Assembly (NCBI RefSeq): GCF_003313325.1
Contig: NZ_QMHQ01000001.1
Location: forward strand, 62,001 to 126,000
Length of the DNA: 64,000 nucleotides
Direction of reading: 5' to 3'
Source: Pedobacter namyangjuensis
Lineage (GTDB): Bacteria > Bacteroidota > Bacteroidia > Sphingobacteriales > Sphingobacteriaceae
Made by a program: the position numbers and the translations under genes
Shown: positions 26,015-33,444 of the stretch, in pieces
Numbering within the stretch: position 1 is the stretch's first letter
How the letters are laid out: each line of letters starts with the position of its first letter
Notes under the pieces: generated by a model
What the model saw: the letters and a program-made list of their open reading frames with translations, nothing else
What the model was told of the DNA's origin: nothing
The model's database searches: none

Positions 26015-26539
26015 ATGATGAGAACAACAATCAAATCTATTGCTACATTACTTTTTGTGGCTACCATTTCTTTAAATGCGGTTGCACAAGATACAAAACC
26101 AGCTCCAGCTAGTCCTCCTGCAACAGCAACTGGAAAAGTAGGTGCTGCAACGCTTACAATAAACTACAGCAGTCCGGCGGTAAAAGGTCGTGCTATTTGG
26201 GGCGGATTAGAGAAATACGACAAAGTTTGGCGTGCTGGTGCAAACAAAACCACTACGTTTGAAACTGATAAAGACATAACCGTTCAAGGTAAAAAATTAC
26301 CTGCAGGTAAATACAATTTCTTCTTAATCCCTAAAGAAAGTGGTACGTGGACAGCTATTTTCAATAATGAAGTAACTAACACAAATCCATTCAACTATAA
26401 AGAAGCAGAGGATCAATTAAGAGTTGATGTTAAAATTAAAGCTTTAAAAGAAAACCAAGAAAGATTGGTTTATAAAATAGATAACAAGGGTTTTGCCTTA
26501 GAATGGGAAAAAGTTTCAGTTCCATTAGCTGTTAAATAA
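26015..26539 (+). CDS. DUF2911 domain protein
   Basis: A 174-residue secreted protein: signal peptide 1-24, a Pro/Ala-rich linker, then a DUF2911 domain almost to the end (GAATLTINYSSPAVKGRAIWG; KLPAGKYNFFLIPKESGTW). It is divergent from a longer paralog, and the domains are clearly homologous, so this is a locally duplicated pair. There is no repeat domain here. It is followed by a strong hairpin terminator. Confidence 0.85.
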   Translation: MMRTTIKSIATLLFVATISLNAVAQDTKPAPASPPATATGKVGAATLTINYSSPAVKGRAIWGGLEKYDKVWRAGANKTTTFETDKDITVQGKKLPAGKYNFFLIPKESGTWTAIFNNEVTNTNPFNYKEAEDQLRVDVKIKALKENQERLVYKIDNKGFALEWEKVSVPLAVK

Positions 26540-26558
26540 ATTATACAAAATATTATTT

Positions 26559-26590
26559 AGCCTCGTAAGTAATTTTACGAGGCTTTTTCT
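26559..26590 (+). terminator. Intrinsic terminator of the DUF2911 gene
   Basis: A perfect 10-bp stem, AGCCTCGTAA (26559-26568) and TTACGAGGCT (26575-26584), is followed by TTTTTCTT. The next gene starts only 4 bases after this tract. Confidence 0.85.
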
Positions 26591-26594
26591 TGAT

Positions 26595-27422
26595 ATGGAA
26601 ATTAAAACGATTGCAATTTTAGGCTGTGGTTGGTTCGGATTACCAATGGCAGCAGAGCTGATAAAAAATGGATATAAAGTTAAAGGTTCTACTACTACTG
26701 AAGCTAAGCTGACCATACTTGAAAAAGCCGGAATAATGCCTTATCTGATTGATTTTGAGCACAATTCCTTATCTAAGAACAGTGAATTCTTTAAATGTGA
26801 TGTTTTGTTAATTGCAATCCCTCCAAAAGCTAAACAAACTGAAGGCTTAAGTTATGCTGAAAAAATAAAACAGGTTGCCGAAATTGCATTAGCAAACGAT
26901 GTTAAGCAGGTTATACTCATCAGTTCTACCGGAATTTATGCCGACAATAATTTTATTGTTGATGAAACTGTCGCTCCGATCCCAAATACAGTATCAGGAG
27001 AAATGTTATACGAAGCCGAAACCGTTTTAAATTCCAATTCGTCTTTTACACGCACTATTATCCGCTTTGCGGGATTAATTGGACCGGGAAGAAATCTTGC
27101 CAAGCACTTTGCCGGCAAAGCCGATATAGCCAATGGCTCGGCACCAATAAACCTTATCCACTTAACAGATTGTATCGGACTAACATCTGAAATAATCGAG
27201 AAAGGAAAATTTGGCAATGTATACCACGGCGTTTCTCCAAGTCATCCTACGCGGAATGATTTTTACACCCAAGCCTGCATCGCCTCTGGCTTAGAAAAGC
27301 CACAATTTTTAAACGAAAAAATAGCGTGGAAACAGATAGAAAGCAAAAACGTACCCGAAGTTTTAGCTTACGAATACGTTTATGCGGATTGGAATAAATA
27401 TTTTAAGGAACTAGCTGATTAA
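26595..27422 (+). CDS. NAD(P)-binding epimerase/reductase-like protein (YeeZ-type)
   Basis: A 275-residue Rossmann protein. The N-terminal AILGCGWFGLPMAAELIKNG is the dinucleotide motif, followed by the STTTEAKLTIL segment typical of YeeZ-like atypical SDRs and a TGIYADN block. There is no full SDR YxxxK, so catalysis is uncertain. The start lies 10 bases after the stem of a strong terminator, so expression needs either read-through or a promoter overlapping the hairpin. Its last four bases overlap the convergent J-domain gene. Confidence 0.83.
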   Translation: MEIKTIAILGCGWFGLPMAAELIKNGYKVKGSTTTEAKLTILEKAGIMPYLIDFEHNSLSKNSEFFKCDVLLIAIPPKAKQTEGLSYAEKIKQVAEIALANDVKQVILISSTGIYADNNFIVDETVAPIPNTVSGEMLYEAETVLNSNSSFTRTIIRFAGLIGPGRNLAKHFAGKADIANGSAPINLIHLTDCIGLTSEIIEKGKFGNVYHGVSPSHPTRNDFYTQACIASGLEKPQFLNEKIAWKQIESKNVPEVLAYEYVYADWNKYFKELAD

Positions 27423-27865
27423 GCAGTTGCCATTTTAACTACATTTCTGTAAGGGAATGCATTAAAGATATGTCTTCTTGCAAATCTTCCTGGAGAGTCT
27501 GCATTAACTAGTTTAATGTACATCGCTCTAGGCACATCGAAATATTCGTAAGCTGCACCGTCAAAAAATTCAATTTTAAGCACAGAGTTTTTGTACTCGA
27601 AATCTTGTACGTTAGATAAAGTAGTGGTCTGAATATAATCGTCTTTTGCGTGTGCTAAAGTTTCTGGATCGATACTTAACAAAAAGTTGTAAGCCTCAAT
27701 AATCTCCTTACTTTTTATTTCAGCTTCAGCTTGTTTTTCTGCATCTGCAGCAAACTTGTCTGGGTGCCAATCTTTCATCAAACCTCTATAAATAGATTTA
27801 ATTTCTTTCAGCTCCGTAACTTTTGTTACACCTAACGTTTTTCTGTAATCTCCAACTTTTTTCAT
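27419..27865 (-). CDS. J-domain protein fused to a KTSC domain
   Basis: A 148-residue protein. Residues about 5-65 are a DnaJ-type J-domain with the HPD tripeptide in DWHPDKF, which stimulates Hsp70 ATPase. Residues about 85-140 form a KTSC domain (YKNSVLKIEFFDGAAYEYFDVP, split here, then SPGRFARRHI). KTSC domains occur in RNA- or lysyl-tRNA-synthetase-related contexts, so the fusion could target a chaperone to an RNA or protein client, which is inference. The stop codon overlaps the convergent epimerase gene by 4 bases. Confidence 0.87.
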   Translation of the reverse strand: MKKVGDYRKTLGVTKVTELKEIKSIYRGLMKDWHPDKFAADAEKQAEAEIKSKEIIEAYNFLLSIDPETLAHAKDDYIQTTTLSNVQDFEYKNSVLKIEFFDGAAYEYFDVPRAMYIKLVNADSPGRFARRHIFNAFPYRNVVKMATA

Positions 27866-27991
27866 AAACTAAATTATATATTATTGTTTATGAAATGATT
27901 GCAAAATTTTATAACACAAAACATCAGGAAAACAATTTGCTGCAAAGGTAGCCTTTTTAAAGCAAAATTTTTAGTGTAGCACAACTTATTA

Positions 27992-29302
27992 TTATTTAGC
28001 CTTTATCCAAGTTGACAAATCTTTTATTACACCTTCACCCACATTCATCATTTTTTGGTACTGAGCGCTGTTTGCTTTTTCTAACTGCGGACTCAATAAA
28101 TGGTTAATTTCGCCATAGAACTTAAGCGTAGCATTAGGTTTGGTACCCAAAGCTTTTTTCCAAAGTTCAAAATCAGTTTCTGAAACCTGAAAATCGTTTC
28201 CACCATGCAACACGTAAATTTTGTTCGTTAATTTTTGTGCGGTAGCTACCTGGTCGTAATTATTCAAATCAACCCAATAAGAAGCAGGCAGACCCAAAAT
28301 AACAGAATCTGGTTTAATCGTGGTTCCCAATTTGTTCAACCTACTTTTTTCTATTTGTACAATAGCATCTGCTAAAAGCTTTTTAGTTGCTGTGGTAGTA
28401 TCTTTATTAGATGTAACTAAATACTTATTTTGATCGATGATTATATCTGTAAGCTTTCTAGCAGGTGCTGCAGCCAAAATAATTCCTTTTAAATCTGGAA
28501 CAAGCGTAGCAATCTTTGGTGCTAGCATACCGCCTAAACTATGGCCCAATACAAAAACACTTTTCAAATCTGCACCTTTAACCGTTTTTGCTAATGCAAC
28601 AGCCGCTAGTGCATCATCTACAACTTCTTCCTTAACAGTAAATGCTTTGTTAAATTCTGCAGGGTAAATTACTGTTCGTTTTACATACCTAACCGTTGCT
28701 ATGCCATTTACCGCTAAACCTAGTGCAATATCTTTCAAAGGCTTGTTAGGCCCTACAGTTCCGTCCATATCGCTCGGACCAGAACCATGCACCAAAACTA
28801 CTATCGGAAAATTAGTTGCATTTTTTGGTGTGGTAATAACCGCAGCCAATTGGTGTGTGCCAGATTGTAAGTAAACCGACTTCTCTGAAACTAAGGCGGT
28901 ATCAACATAAAATGGCTTTGTATAACCTACGTTTTTTTGTGGCATGTATAAACCAACAATTTTCTCAGCCTTATTAAACATTAGCACAAAGTCTTGATCT
29001 TGGCGTTCAAACTTGGCATCTAGGGTTACTGCAAAAAACTCGCCTTGCATTTTACTTTGTACGGCATCTAAAGCGGTAAGTTCGCCCATTTTAGCTTTAA
29101 CATTTGTCCAAAGTGCCTTTAAGTTTTCTGGGCTTATCTTAGTTTGTTCAACTGGGTCAAAATATAGATGAGCCGAATCGAACTTTTGTTCTTCGAGCTT
29201 AACGAAAAATTCATTTGCTTTGGCAAAAAGGCTTATCACATTTTGGGAAAAGCAAAAGTTGCTGATAAGTAAAAACGCAAATAATAAGTAAGTTTTCTTC
29301 AT
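27992..29302 (-). CDS. Secreted alpha/beta hydrolase with DUF3887-like N-terminus
   Basis: A 436-residue protein with signal peptide 1-20. Residues about 25-130 match the DUF3887-type domain (NTF2-like) common before such hydrolases; about 155-430 are an alpha/beta hydrolase with nucleophile motif GHSLGG, an acid in HGGNDFQV and the catalytic His in EINHLLSP. It is probably a periplasmic esterase or peptidase-like enzyme of unknown substrate. A -7 element lies at 29334-29341. Monocistronic. Confidence 0.88.
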   Translation of the reverse strand: MKKTYLLFAFLLISNFCFSQNVISLFAKANEFFVKLEEQKFDSAHLYFDPVEQTKISPENLKALWTNVKAKMGELTALDAVQSKMQGEFFAVTLDAKFERQDQDFVLMFNKAEKIVGLYMPQKNVGYTKPFYVDTALVSEKSVYLQSGTHQLAAVITTPKNATNFPIVVLVHGSGPSDMDGTVGPNKPLKDIALGLAVNGIATVRYVKRTVIYPAEFNKAFTVKEEVVDDALAAVALAKTVKGADLKSVFVLGHSLGGMLAPKIATLVPDLKGIILAAAPARKLTDIIIDQNKYLVTSNKDTTTATKKLLADAIVQIEKSRLNKLGTTIKPDSVILGLPASYWVDLNNYDQVATAQKLTNKIYVLHGGNDFQVSETDFELWKKALGTKPNATLKFYGEINHLLSPQLEKANSAQYQKMMNVGEGVIKDLSTWIKAK

Positions 29303-29333
29303 AATTTAAGTTTATGCACAGTACGTGCCAGCT

Positions 29334-29341
29334 CAAAGTTA
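29334..29341 (-). promoter_or_regulatory. -7 element for the alpha/beta hydrolase gene
   Basis: CAAAGTTA on the plus strand reads TAACTTTG leftward; a CAA at 29359-29361 is a possible -33 TTG at 17-base spacing. Predicted leader about 28 bases. Confidence 0.45.
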
Positions 29342-29384
29342 ACAATATTTAGTTTCTTCAATTGTTAAAAAAAGTGAAAATAAA

Positions 29385-29413
29385 AATGCCATCCTACTTA
29401 TTAGGATGGCATT
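29385..29413 (-). terminator. Terminator of the OsmC gene
   Basis: Perfect 11-bp arms AATGCCATCCT (29385-29395) and AGGATGGCATT (29403-29413) with a run of A at 29382-29386 (U in leftward RNA), 24 bases past the OsmC stop. Confidence 0.8.
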
Positions 29414-29436
29414 ACAAAATATATAACCCGACTAGT

Positions 29437-29853
29437 TTAGGCTAATGTAGCTTCGATAGTAATTTCTGCATTTAATAACTTAGAAATTGGGCAGTTTGCT
29501 TTAGCATCAGCTACAAGTTCATCAAATTTTTCTTGCGACAAACCTTCTGCTTTTACTTTAACTTCTAAGTGAACGCCAACAATTTCGCCTTTCTCAGGAT
29601 TTAAGTCTACAATTGCTTTGGTTTCGATAGATTCAGGCGTAATGTTTTCACCAGAAATGTTAAAGCTTAACTTCATAGAAAAACATCCAGCATGCGCAGC
29701 GGCTACTAATTCTTCTGGATTTGTGCCTACGCCTTCTTCAAAGCGACTTTTAAAAGAATATTGCGTGTCTTTTAAAGTTCCGCTTTGCGTACTTAATGTT
29801 CCTTTACCATCTTTACCGGTGCCATTCCAAACGGCTGTTGCATTTCTTTTCAT
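29437..29853 (-). CDS. OsmC-family peroxiredoxin-like hydroperoxide reductase
   Basis: A 138-residue protein of the OsmC/Ohr superfamily. The two conserved catalytic cysteines are Cys57 in [11 protein letters not shown] and Cys121 in [10 protein letters not shown], with Arg38 in KSRFEEG and the Glu in [10 protein letters not shown]. It reduces organic hydroperoxides with thiol cofactors in the cytosol. It matches OsmC rather than Ohr by the early [15 protein letters not shown] strand. The full-length gene has its own terminator. Confidence 0.93.
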   Translation of the reverse strand: MKRNATAVWNGTGKDGKGTLSTQSGTLKDTQYSFKSRFEEGVGTNPEELVAAAHAGCFSMKLSFNISGENITPESIETKAIVDLNPEKGEIVGVHLEVKVKAEGLSQEKFDELVADAKANCPISKLLNAEITIEATLA

Positions 29854-29973
29854 ATCATTTATTTTTTATAGTATAAGTTTAAAATATTTCAAATTGTTTG
29901 ATGGTTTCTACATCCGACAATAAATTTACATTATATACAGTATTAATTCTTAGTAAAATCTCAAATCTTAAAA

Positions 29974-29981
29974 TATCTTTG
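29974..29981 (+). promoter_or_regulatory. -7 element for the response-regulator gene
   Basis: TATCTTTG lies 27 bases before the TTG start codon and predicts a leader of about 20 bases, supporting use of TTG. No good -33 box was seen. Confidence 0.45.
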
Positions 29982-30007
29982 TAAACAAATTAAATAGCGA
30001 AAACAAA

Positions 30008-30400
30008 TTGGCAAAAAATTCTAAGTTGTATAAGAATATTTTAGTGGTAGAGGATAATCATGCTATTTTAGATGTTATTACTCTAATTCTGCAAAGCGAG
30101 GCCTACAAAGTTTCTGGCCTTAGTAAAAGCGCTAGCATGATGCAACACATCCAGCAATCTAAACCTGATCTGATCATTTTAGATATTATGCTACCTGATG
30201 CTGATGGCAGAGAGTTACTAACGCAGATTAGGAAAGATGAGTTTACGGCGAACATTCCTGTTTTAATGATTTCGGCGAAATACACGGCAACAAACATACA
30301 GCATGGCGAATATAAGCCTAATGGTTTTCTGGCCAAGCCTTTCGACATTGATGATCTTTTAGATAAAATTGAAGGTATATTAGCTGGGAAGACTTATTAA
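30008..30400 (+). CDS. Single-domain response regulator
   Basis: A 130-residue receiver domain with no output domain. It has the acidic pair in VVEDN, the phosphoacceptor Asp59 in LIILDIMLP, Ser/Thr in MISAKYT and Lys in FLAKPFD. The start is a TTG, placed by the -7 element and by the receiver fold. No histidine kinase adjoins it; the next gene is an unrelated SnoaL-like protein, so it is likely a shuttle in a multi-component relay or a partner of a distant kinase. Confidence 0.88.
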   Translation: MAKNSKLYKNILVVEDNHAILDVITLILQSEAYKVSGLSKSASMMQHIQQSKPDLIILDIMLPDADGRELLTQIRKDEFTANIPVLMISAKYTATNIQHGEYKPNGFLAKPFDIDDLLDKIEGILAGKTY

Positions 30401-30468
30401 GATTTCTGTTCTCCATTGACTAAAGTCGACAGCAATGAATAGAAGTAACACGGCTAAATTCTTATCAG

Positions 30469-30936
30469 ATGAATGCAAACGAACAATTAATTAAGCATTT
30501 GTACACCTGTTTTAAAAACAAGGATTTTAAAGGCATGCAAGCTTGTTATGCAGATAATGCGGTTTTTAACGATGCAGTTTTTAAGAATTTAAATGCTGAG
30601 CAGGTTAAGGCGATGTGGGAGATGCTTATTACCAAAGGCAAAGATATGCGCTTGGAATTTAGCCACATTAAAGCCGATGAAAAAACCGGGTCGGCGCATT
30701 GGGATGCCTATTATACCTTTTCATCTACCGGAAACAAAGTTGTAAATAGAATTGATGCCACTTTCGAATTTGAAAACGGAAAAATTGTTAAACATACCGA
30801 TTACTTTAACTTTTACACTTGGGCAAAACAAGCTTTAGGCATAAGCGGTTTATTATTAGGTTGGACTAGTTTTTTGAAAAAGAAAATACAAAATACAGCT
30901 CTTACAAACCTTAATCATTTTATGAACAAAAAGTAA
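30469..30936 (+). CDS. SnoaL-like (NTF2-fold) protein
   Basis: A 155-residue protein of the NTF2-like superfamily. The N-terminal LIKHLYTCFKNKDFKGMQAC and the ADNAVFNDAVFKNL segment are typical of SnoaL-like ligand-binding pockets, followed by the strand-rich HWDAYYTFSSTGNKV. No catalytic residue can be assigned. It lies 4 bases before a methyltransferase gene and probably shares its transcript. Confidence 0.82.
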   Translation: MNANEQLIKHLYTCFKNKDFKGMQACYADNAVFNDAVFKNLNAEQVKAMWEMLITKGKDMRLEFSHIKADEKTGSAHWDAYYTFSSTGNKVVNRIDATFEFENGKIVKHTDYFNFYTWAKQALGISGLLLGWTSFLKKKIQNTALTNLNHFMNKK

Positions 30937-30940
30937 AGCT

Positions 30941-31675
30941 ATGAAGGATAATTTCTCCACTCAATCGAGCCAATACGCTAAATTCAGACCAAAATATCCG
31001 CAAGCACTTTATGATTTTTTGTTAAACCATGTAAGCGAAACCAAAACAGCTTGGGATTGTGCAACCGGAAATGGGCAAGTTGCAACAGAACTCGCAAATC
31101 GATTTGAAAAAGTTTATGCAACTGATATTAGCGAAAAACAACTAGCTAATGCGCCCCAGTTATCCAACATAACCTACAAAGTTGAGCAAGCCGAAAAGAC
31201 CGATTTTGCTGATGATGTTTTTGACCTTGTTACCGTTGCCCAAGCTATACATTGGTTTAAATTTGATGAGTTTTATGCCGAGGTTAAAAGAACGCTAAAA
31301 CCCAATGGCATTTTTGCCGCGATAGGTTATGGCATTATGCACATTACACCGGCCCTAGATAAAGTGGTACATTATCTTTATCAAAATATTTTAGGCGATT
31401 TTTGGGATGAAGAGCGTAAGTACATCGAAGATAATTACCTCAACATTCCATTTCCTTTTACAGAAATAGCGCATCCGGACTTTGAAATGACGACCGAGTG
31501 GAACTTCGATCAGCTGGTAGGCTATCTAGAAACTTGGTCGGCTTTACAACATTATATTAAGGCCAAAGACGAGAACCCAATAACTTTAGTCTACAACGAT
31601 TTAAAACAAGCTTGGGGAAAAGCAGATACCTATAAAATTCATTTCCCTTTGTTGCTAAAAGTGGGTAGCCTTTAG
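30941..31675 (+). CDS. Class I SAM-dependent methyltransferase
   Basis: A 244-residue cytosolic methyltransferase. Motif I is AWDCATGNGQVATEL, motif II is VYATDISEKQL, motif IV FDLVTVAQAIHWF, and motif V near GIFAAIGYG. The AQAIHWF sequence is typical of the UbiE/trans-aconitate-like group. The substrate is unknown. The stop codon abuts that of the convergent hisS gene with no gap. Confidence 0.88.
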   Translation: MKDNFSTQSSQYAKFRPKYPQALYDFLLNHVSETKTAWDCATGNGQVATELANRFEKVYATDISEKQLANAPQLSNITYKVEQAEKTDFADDVFDLVTVAQAIHWFKFDEFYAEVKRTLKPNGIFAAIGYGIMHITPALDKVVHYLYQNILGDFWDEERKYIEDNYLNIPFPFTEIAHPDFEMTTEWNFDQLVGYLETWSALQHYIKAKDENPITLVYNDLKQAWGKADTYKIHFPLLLKVGSL

Positions 31676-33055
31676 TTATTTTATTAATTTAACAATAGCA
31701 TCTAAAGTTAATTTCTGTTGTTCGCCACTTTCCATGTGTTTTAAGGTAAGCAAACCACTTTCCATTTCATCTGCACCAATTAAAATTACGTAAGTAATGT
31801 TTTTGCTATCAGCATAACTCATTTGTTTTTTAAGCTTGGCCGATGTTGGATACAGTTCTGCAGAAATGCCTTCGTTTCTCAATTGCTGTAGCATAGGCAG
31901 GGCATAACGTTTGGCACTTTCATCAAAGTTGCTAATCAAAACTTTTGTTCCTTGCGCCGCGGTTGCTGGGAAAAGATTTAATTCTTCCAATACATCATAA
32001 ATTCTATCTGCACCAAAAGAGATTCCAACACCTGTTAAATCCTTTAAACCGAACATTCCAGTTAAATCATCATAACGGCCACCGCCACCGATGCTACCCA
32101 TTGCCACTTCGTTGGTTTTAACTTCAAAAATACAACCTGTGTAATAGTTTAGGCCACGAGCAAGCGTAATATCTAATTGTAAATTTGAGATATGGGATGT
32201 AAGGTGTGAGACATATTCGAATACCTTTTCTATTTCCTCGATTCCTTTTAAGCCAATTTCAGAACTTGCCAGAACAGTTTTTAAACTTTCCAACTTTTCA
32301 ACATTTGAGCCTTGCAACAATATTACTGGTTTCAGTTTCTCAATATCAGCTTCAGTAAAACCGCGTTCTAAAAGTTCTTTGGTTACACCATCAAAACCAA
32401 TTTTATCCAGCTTGTCAATTGCAACTGTCATATCAACAATCAGCTCTGGTTTGCCAATAATTTCTGCTATGCCTGATAAAATTTTACGATTGTTAATTTT
32501 AATATCAAAATCTTTTAAACCTAGGTTTGTTAAAGCTTCGTGATAGATTAAAATAAACTCAGCCTCGTTTAATAATGATGGAGAACCCACTACATCAGCA
32601 TCACACTGATAAAACTCTCTATAACGTCCTTTTTGGGGTCTATCCGCACGCCAAACCGGCTGTACCTGGAAACGTTTAAAAGGAAACGAGATTTCGCTCT
32701 GGTGCATTACCACGTAACGAGCGAATGGCACGGTTAAATCGTAGCGAAGCGCTTTTTCTGAGATTAAGCTCACTAACTTATTACTATTGTCATCCTGTGC
32801 GAAGTCGAAAGATTTCTTTTTTGGATCATTTAGGAATTCTCCTGAATTCAGAACCTTAAAAATCAGTTTATCACCTTCATCTCCGTATTTACCGGTTAAG
32901 GTTTGCAGGTTTTCCATACTAGGCGTTTGAATTTCTGCGTAGCCATACTTTCTGAAAACAGTTTTAATAGTATCGAAAATATAATTTCGTTTCACCATCT
33001 CTTGTGGCGAAAAATCTCTTGTTCCTTTTGGTAAACTTGGCTTGGTAATAGACAT
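31676..33055 (-). CDS. hisS: Histidyl-tRNA synthetase (with in-frame repeat insertion)
   Basis: A class II aminoacyl-tRNA synthetase charging tRNA-His. The Met at 33055 (SITKPSLPKGTRDFSP follows) is chosen over an upstream one because a -7 element at 33060-33067 lies inside the longer version. Motif 2 (FKRFQVQPVWRADRPQKGRYREF, split by its length here, Arg-rich), motif LDITLARGLNYYTG and the Gly-rich SIGGGGRYDDL are clear; a C-terminal anticodon-binding domain follows. An extra peptide KKKSFDFAQDD, residues 79-89 of this start, interrupts the usual FKVLNSGEFL/LISEKALRYDLT region and comes from a dispersed repeat. Confidence 0.95.
   Translation of the reverse strand: MSITKPSLPKGTRDFSPQEMVKRNYIFDTIKTVFRKYGYAEIQTPSMENLQTLTGKYGDEGDKLIFKVLNSGEFLNDPKKKSFDFAQDDNSNKLVSLISEKALRYDLTVPFARYVVMHQSEISFPFKRFQVQPVWRADRPQKGRYREFYQCDADVVGSPSLLNEAEFILIYHEALTNLGLKDFDIKINNRKILSGIAEIIGKPELIVDMTVAIDKLDKIGFDGVTKELLERGFTEADIEKLKPVILLQGSNVEKLESLKTVLASSEIGLKGIEEIEKVFEYVSHLTSHISNLQLDITLARGLNYYTGCIFEVKTNEVAMGSIGGGGRYDDLTGMFGLKDLTGVGISFGADRIYDVLEELNLFPATAAQGTKVLISNFDESAKRYALPMLQQLRNEGISAELYPTSAKLKKQMSYADSKNITYVILIGADEMESGLLTLKHMESGEQQKLTLDAIVKLIK
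32789..32815 (-). repeat. SFDFAQDD-encoding repeat inside hisS
   Basis: The plus strand reads GTCATCCTGTGCGAAGTCGA then AAGATTT. It is the same family as the halves at 2985-3063 and the copy in 54990-55065. It is read in frame on the minus strand as KSFDFAQDD. Confidence 0.85.
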
Positions 33056-33059
33056 GGCG

Positions 33060-33067
33060 CAAAAGTA
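33060..33067 (-). promoter_or_regulatory. hisS: -7 element for hisS, near-leaderless
   Basis: CAAAAGTA reads TACTTTTG leftward. It predicts a start of transcription about one base upstream of the ATG at 33055, so the mRNA would have almost no leader. Confidence 0.4.
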
Positions 33068-33162
33068 CAAAAAAAGGTGGAAGGTTTTAAGGCGGAAGGT
33101 AGAAGGTTGTATTGGTATTAAAGACTTTGAAGCGCAATTGTGGTGCTATATTTAATGTTTGT

Positions 33163-33340
33163 TCCTGCCATTCGCTTTACTGCGCTTCGCTTCGTGCCCG
33201 CTACTGTCAGGGCTAAGAACAACCGGCATGGCAACAAAGCCCTAAATAGTAGTAAAGGTCTGCGTGCACCAAACCCGATAGAGTGGATAGCCCACAGGCG
33301 TAGTGCAACGAAGCCGAGGACTATGAGCGAAAGCGGGACC
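33163..33340. repeat. Compact repeats, copies 3 and 4 (compound)
   Basis: 33163-33220 is a minus-oriented copy of the 43-base repeat (TTCGCTTTACTGCGCTTCGC core, ending GTCAGGGCTAAGAAC); 33271-33340 is a plus-oriented relative with AAACCCGATAGAGTGGATAG and an end GAGCGAAAGCGGGACC. Together they resemble a single element of opposite arms. Confidence 0.6.
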
Positions 33341-33375
33341 TACGCTAATAATGGCAAACTTTAGCTTTACCAAAT

Positions 33376-33408
33376 AAAAAAGGCTTCCAGAAAACTGAAA
33401 GCCTTTTT
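33376..33408 (-). terminator. Terminator of the pyruvate dehydrogenase E2 gene
   Basis: AAAAAGGCTT (33376-33385) and AAGCCTTTTT (33399-33408) with a CAG-AAAA-CTG top; A-runs give a U tract leftward. It lies 37 bases past the E2 stop. Confidence 0.8.
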
Positions 33409-33444
33409 ATTTTTACCCTTCGACAAGCTCAGGATGACAGAACC

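Larger units (their letters stand above)
33056..33444. other. Intergenic region with compact repeats
   Basis: No gene. It holds hisS promoter sequence at 33060-33067, compact repeats at 33163-33220 and 33271-33340, a terminator (33376-33408) and a CTTCGACAAGCTCAGGATGA half-repeat at 33419-33438. Confidence 0.6.

Noticed and set aside
33140..33364. 74-codon open frame on the plus strand
   Set aside because: It runs through the compact repeats, has odd composition and no recognisable domain or promoter.
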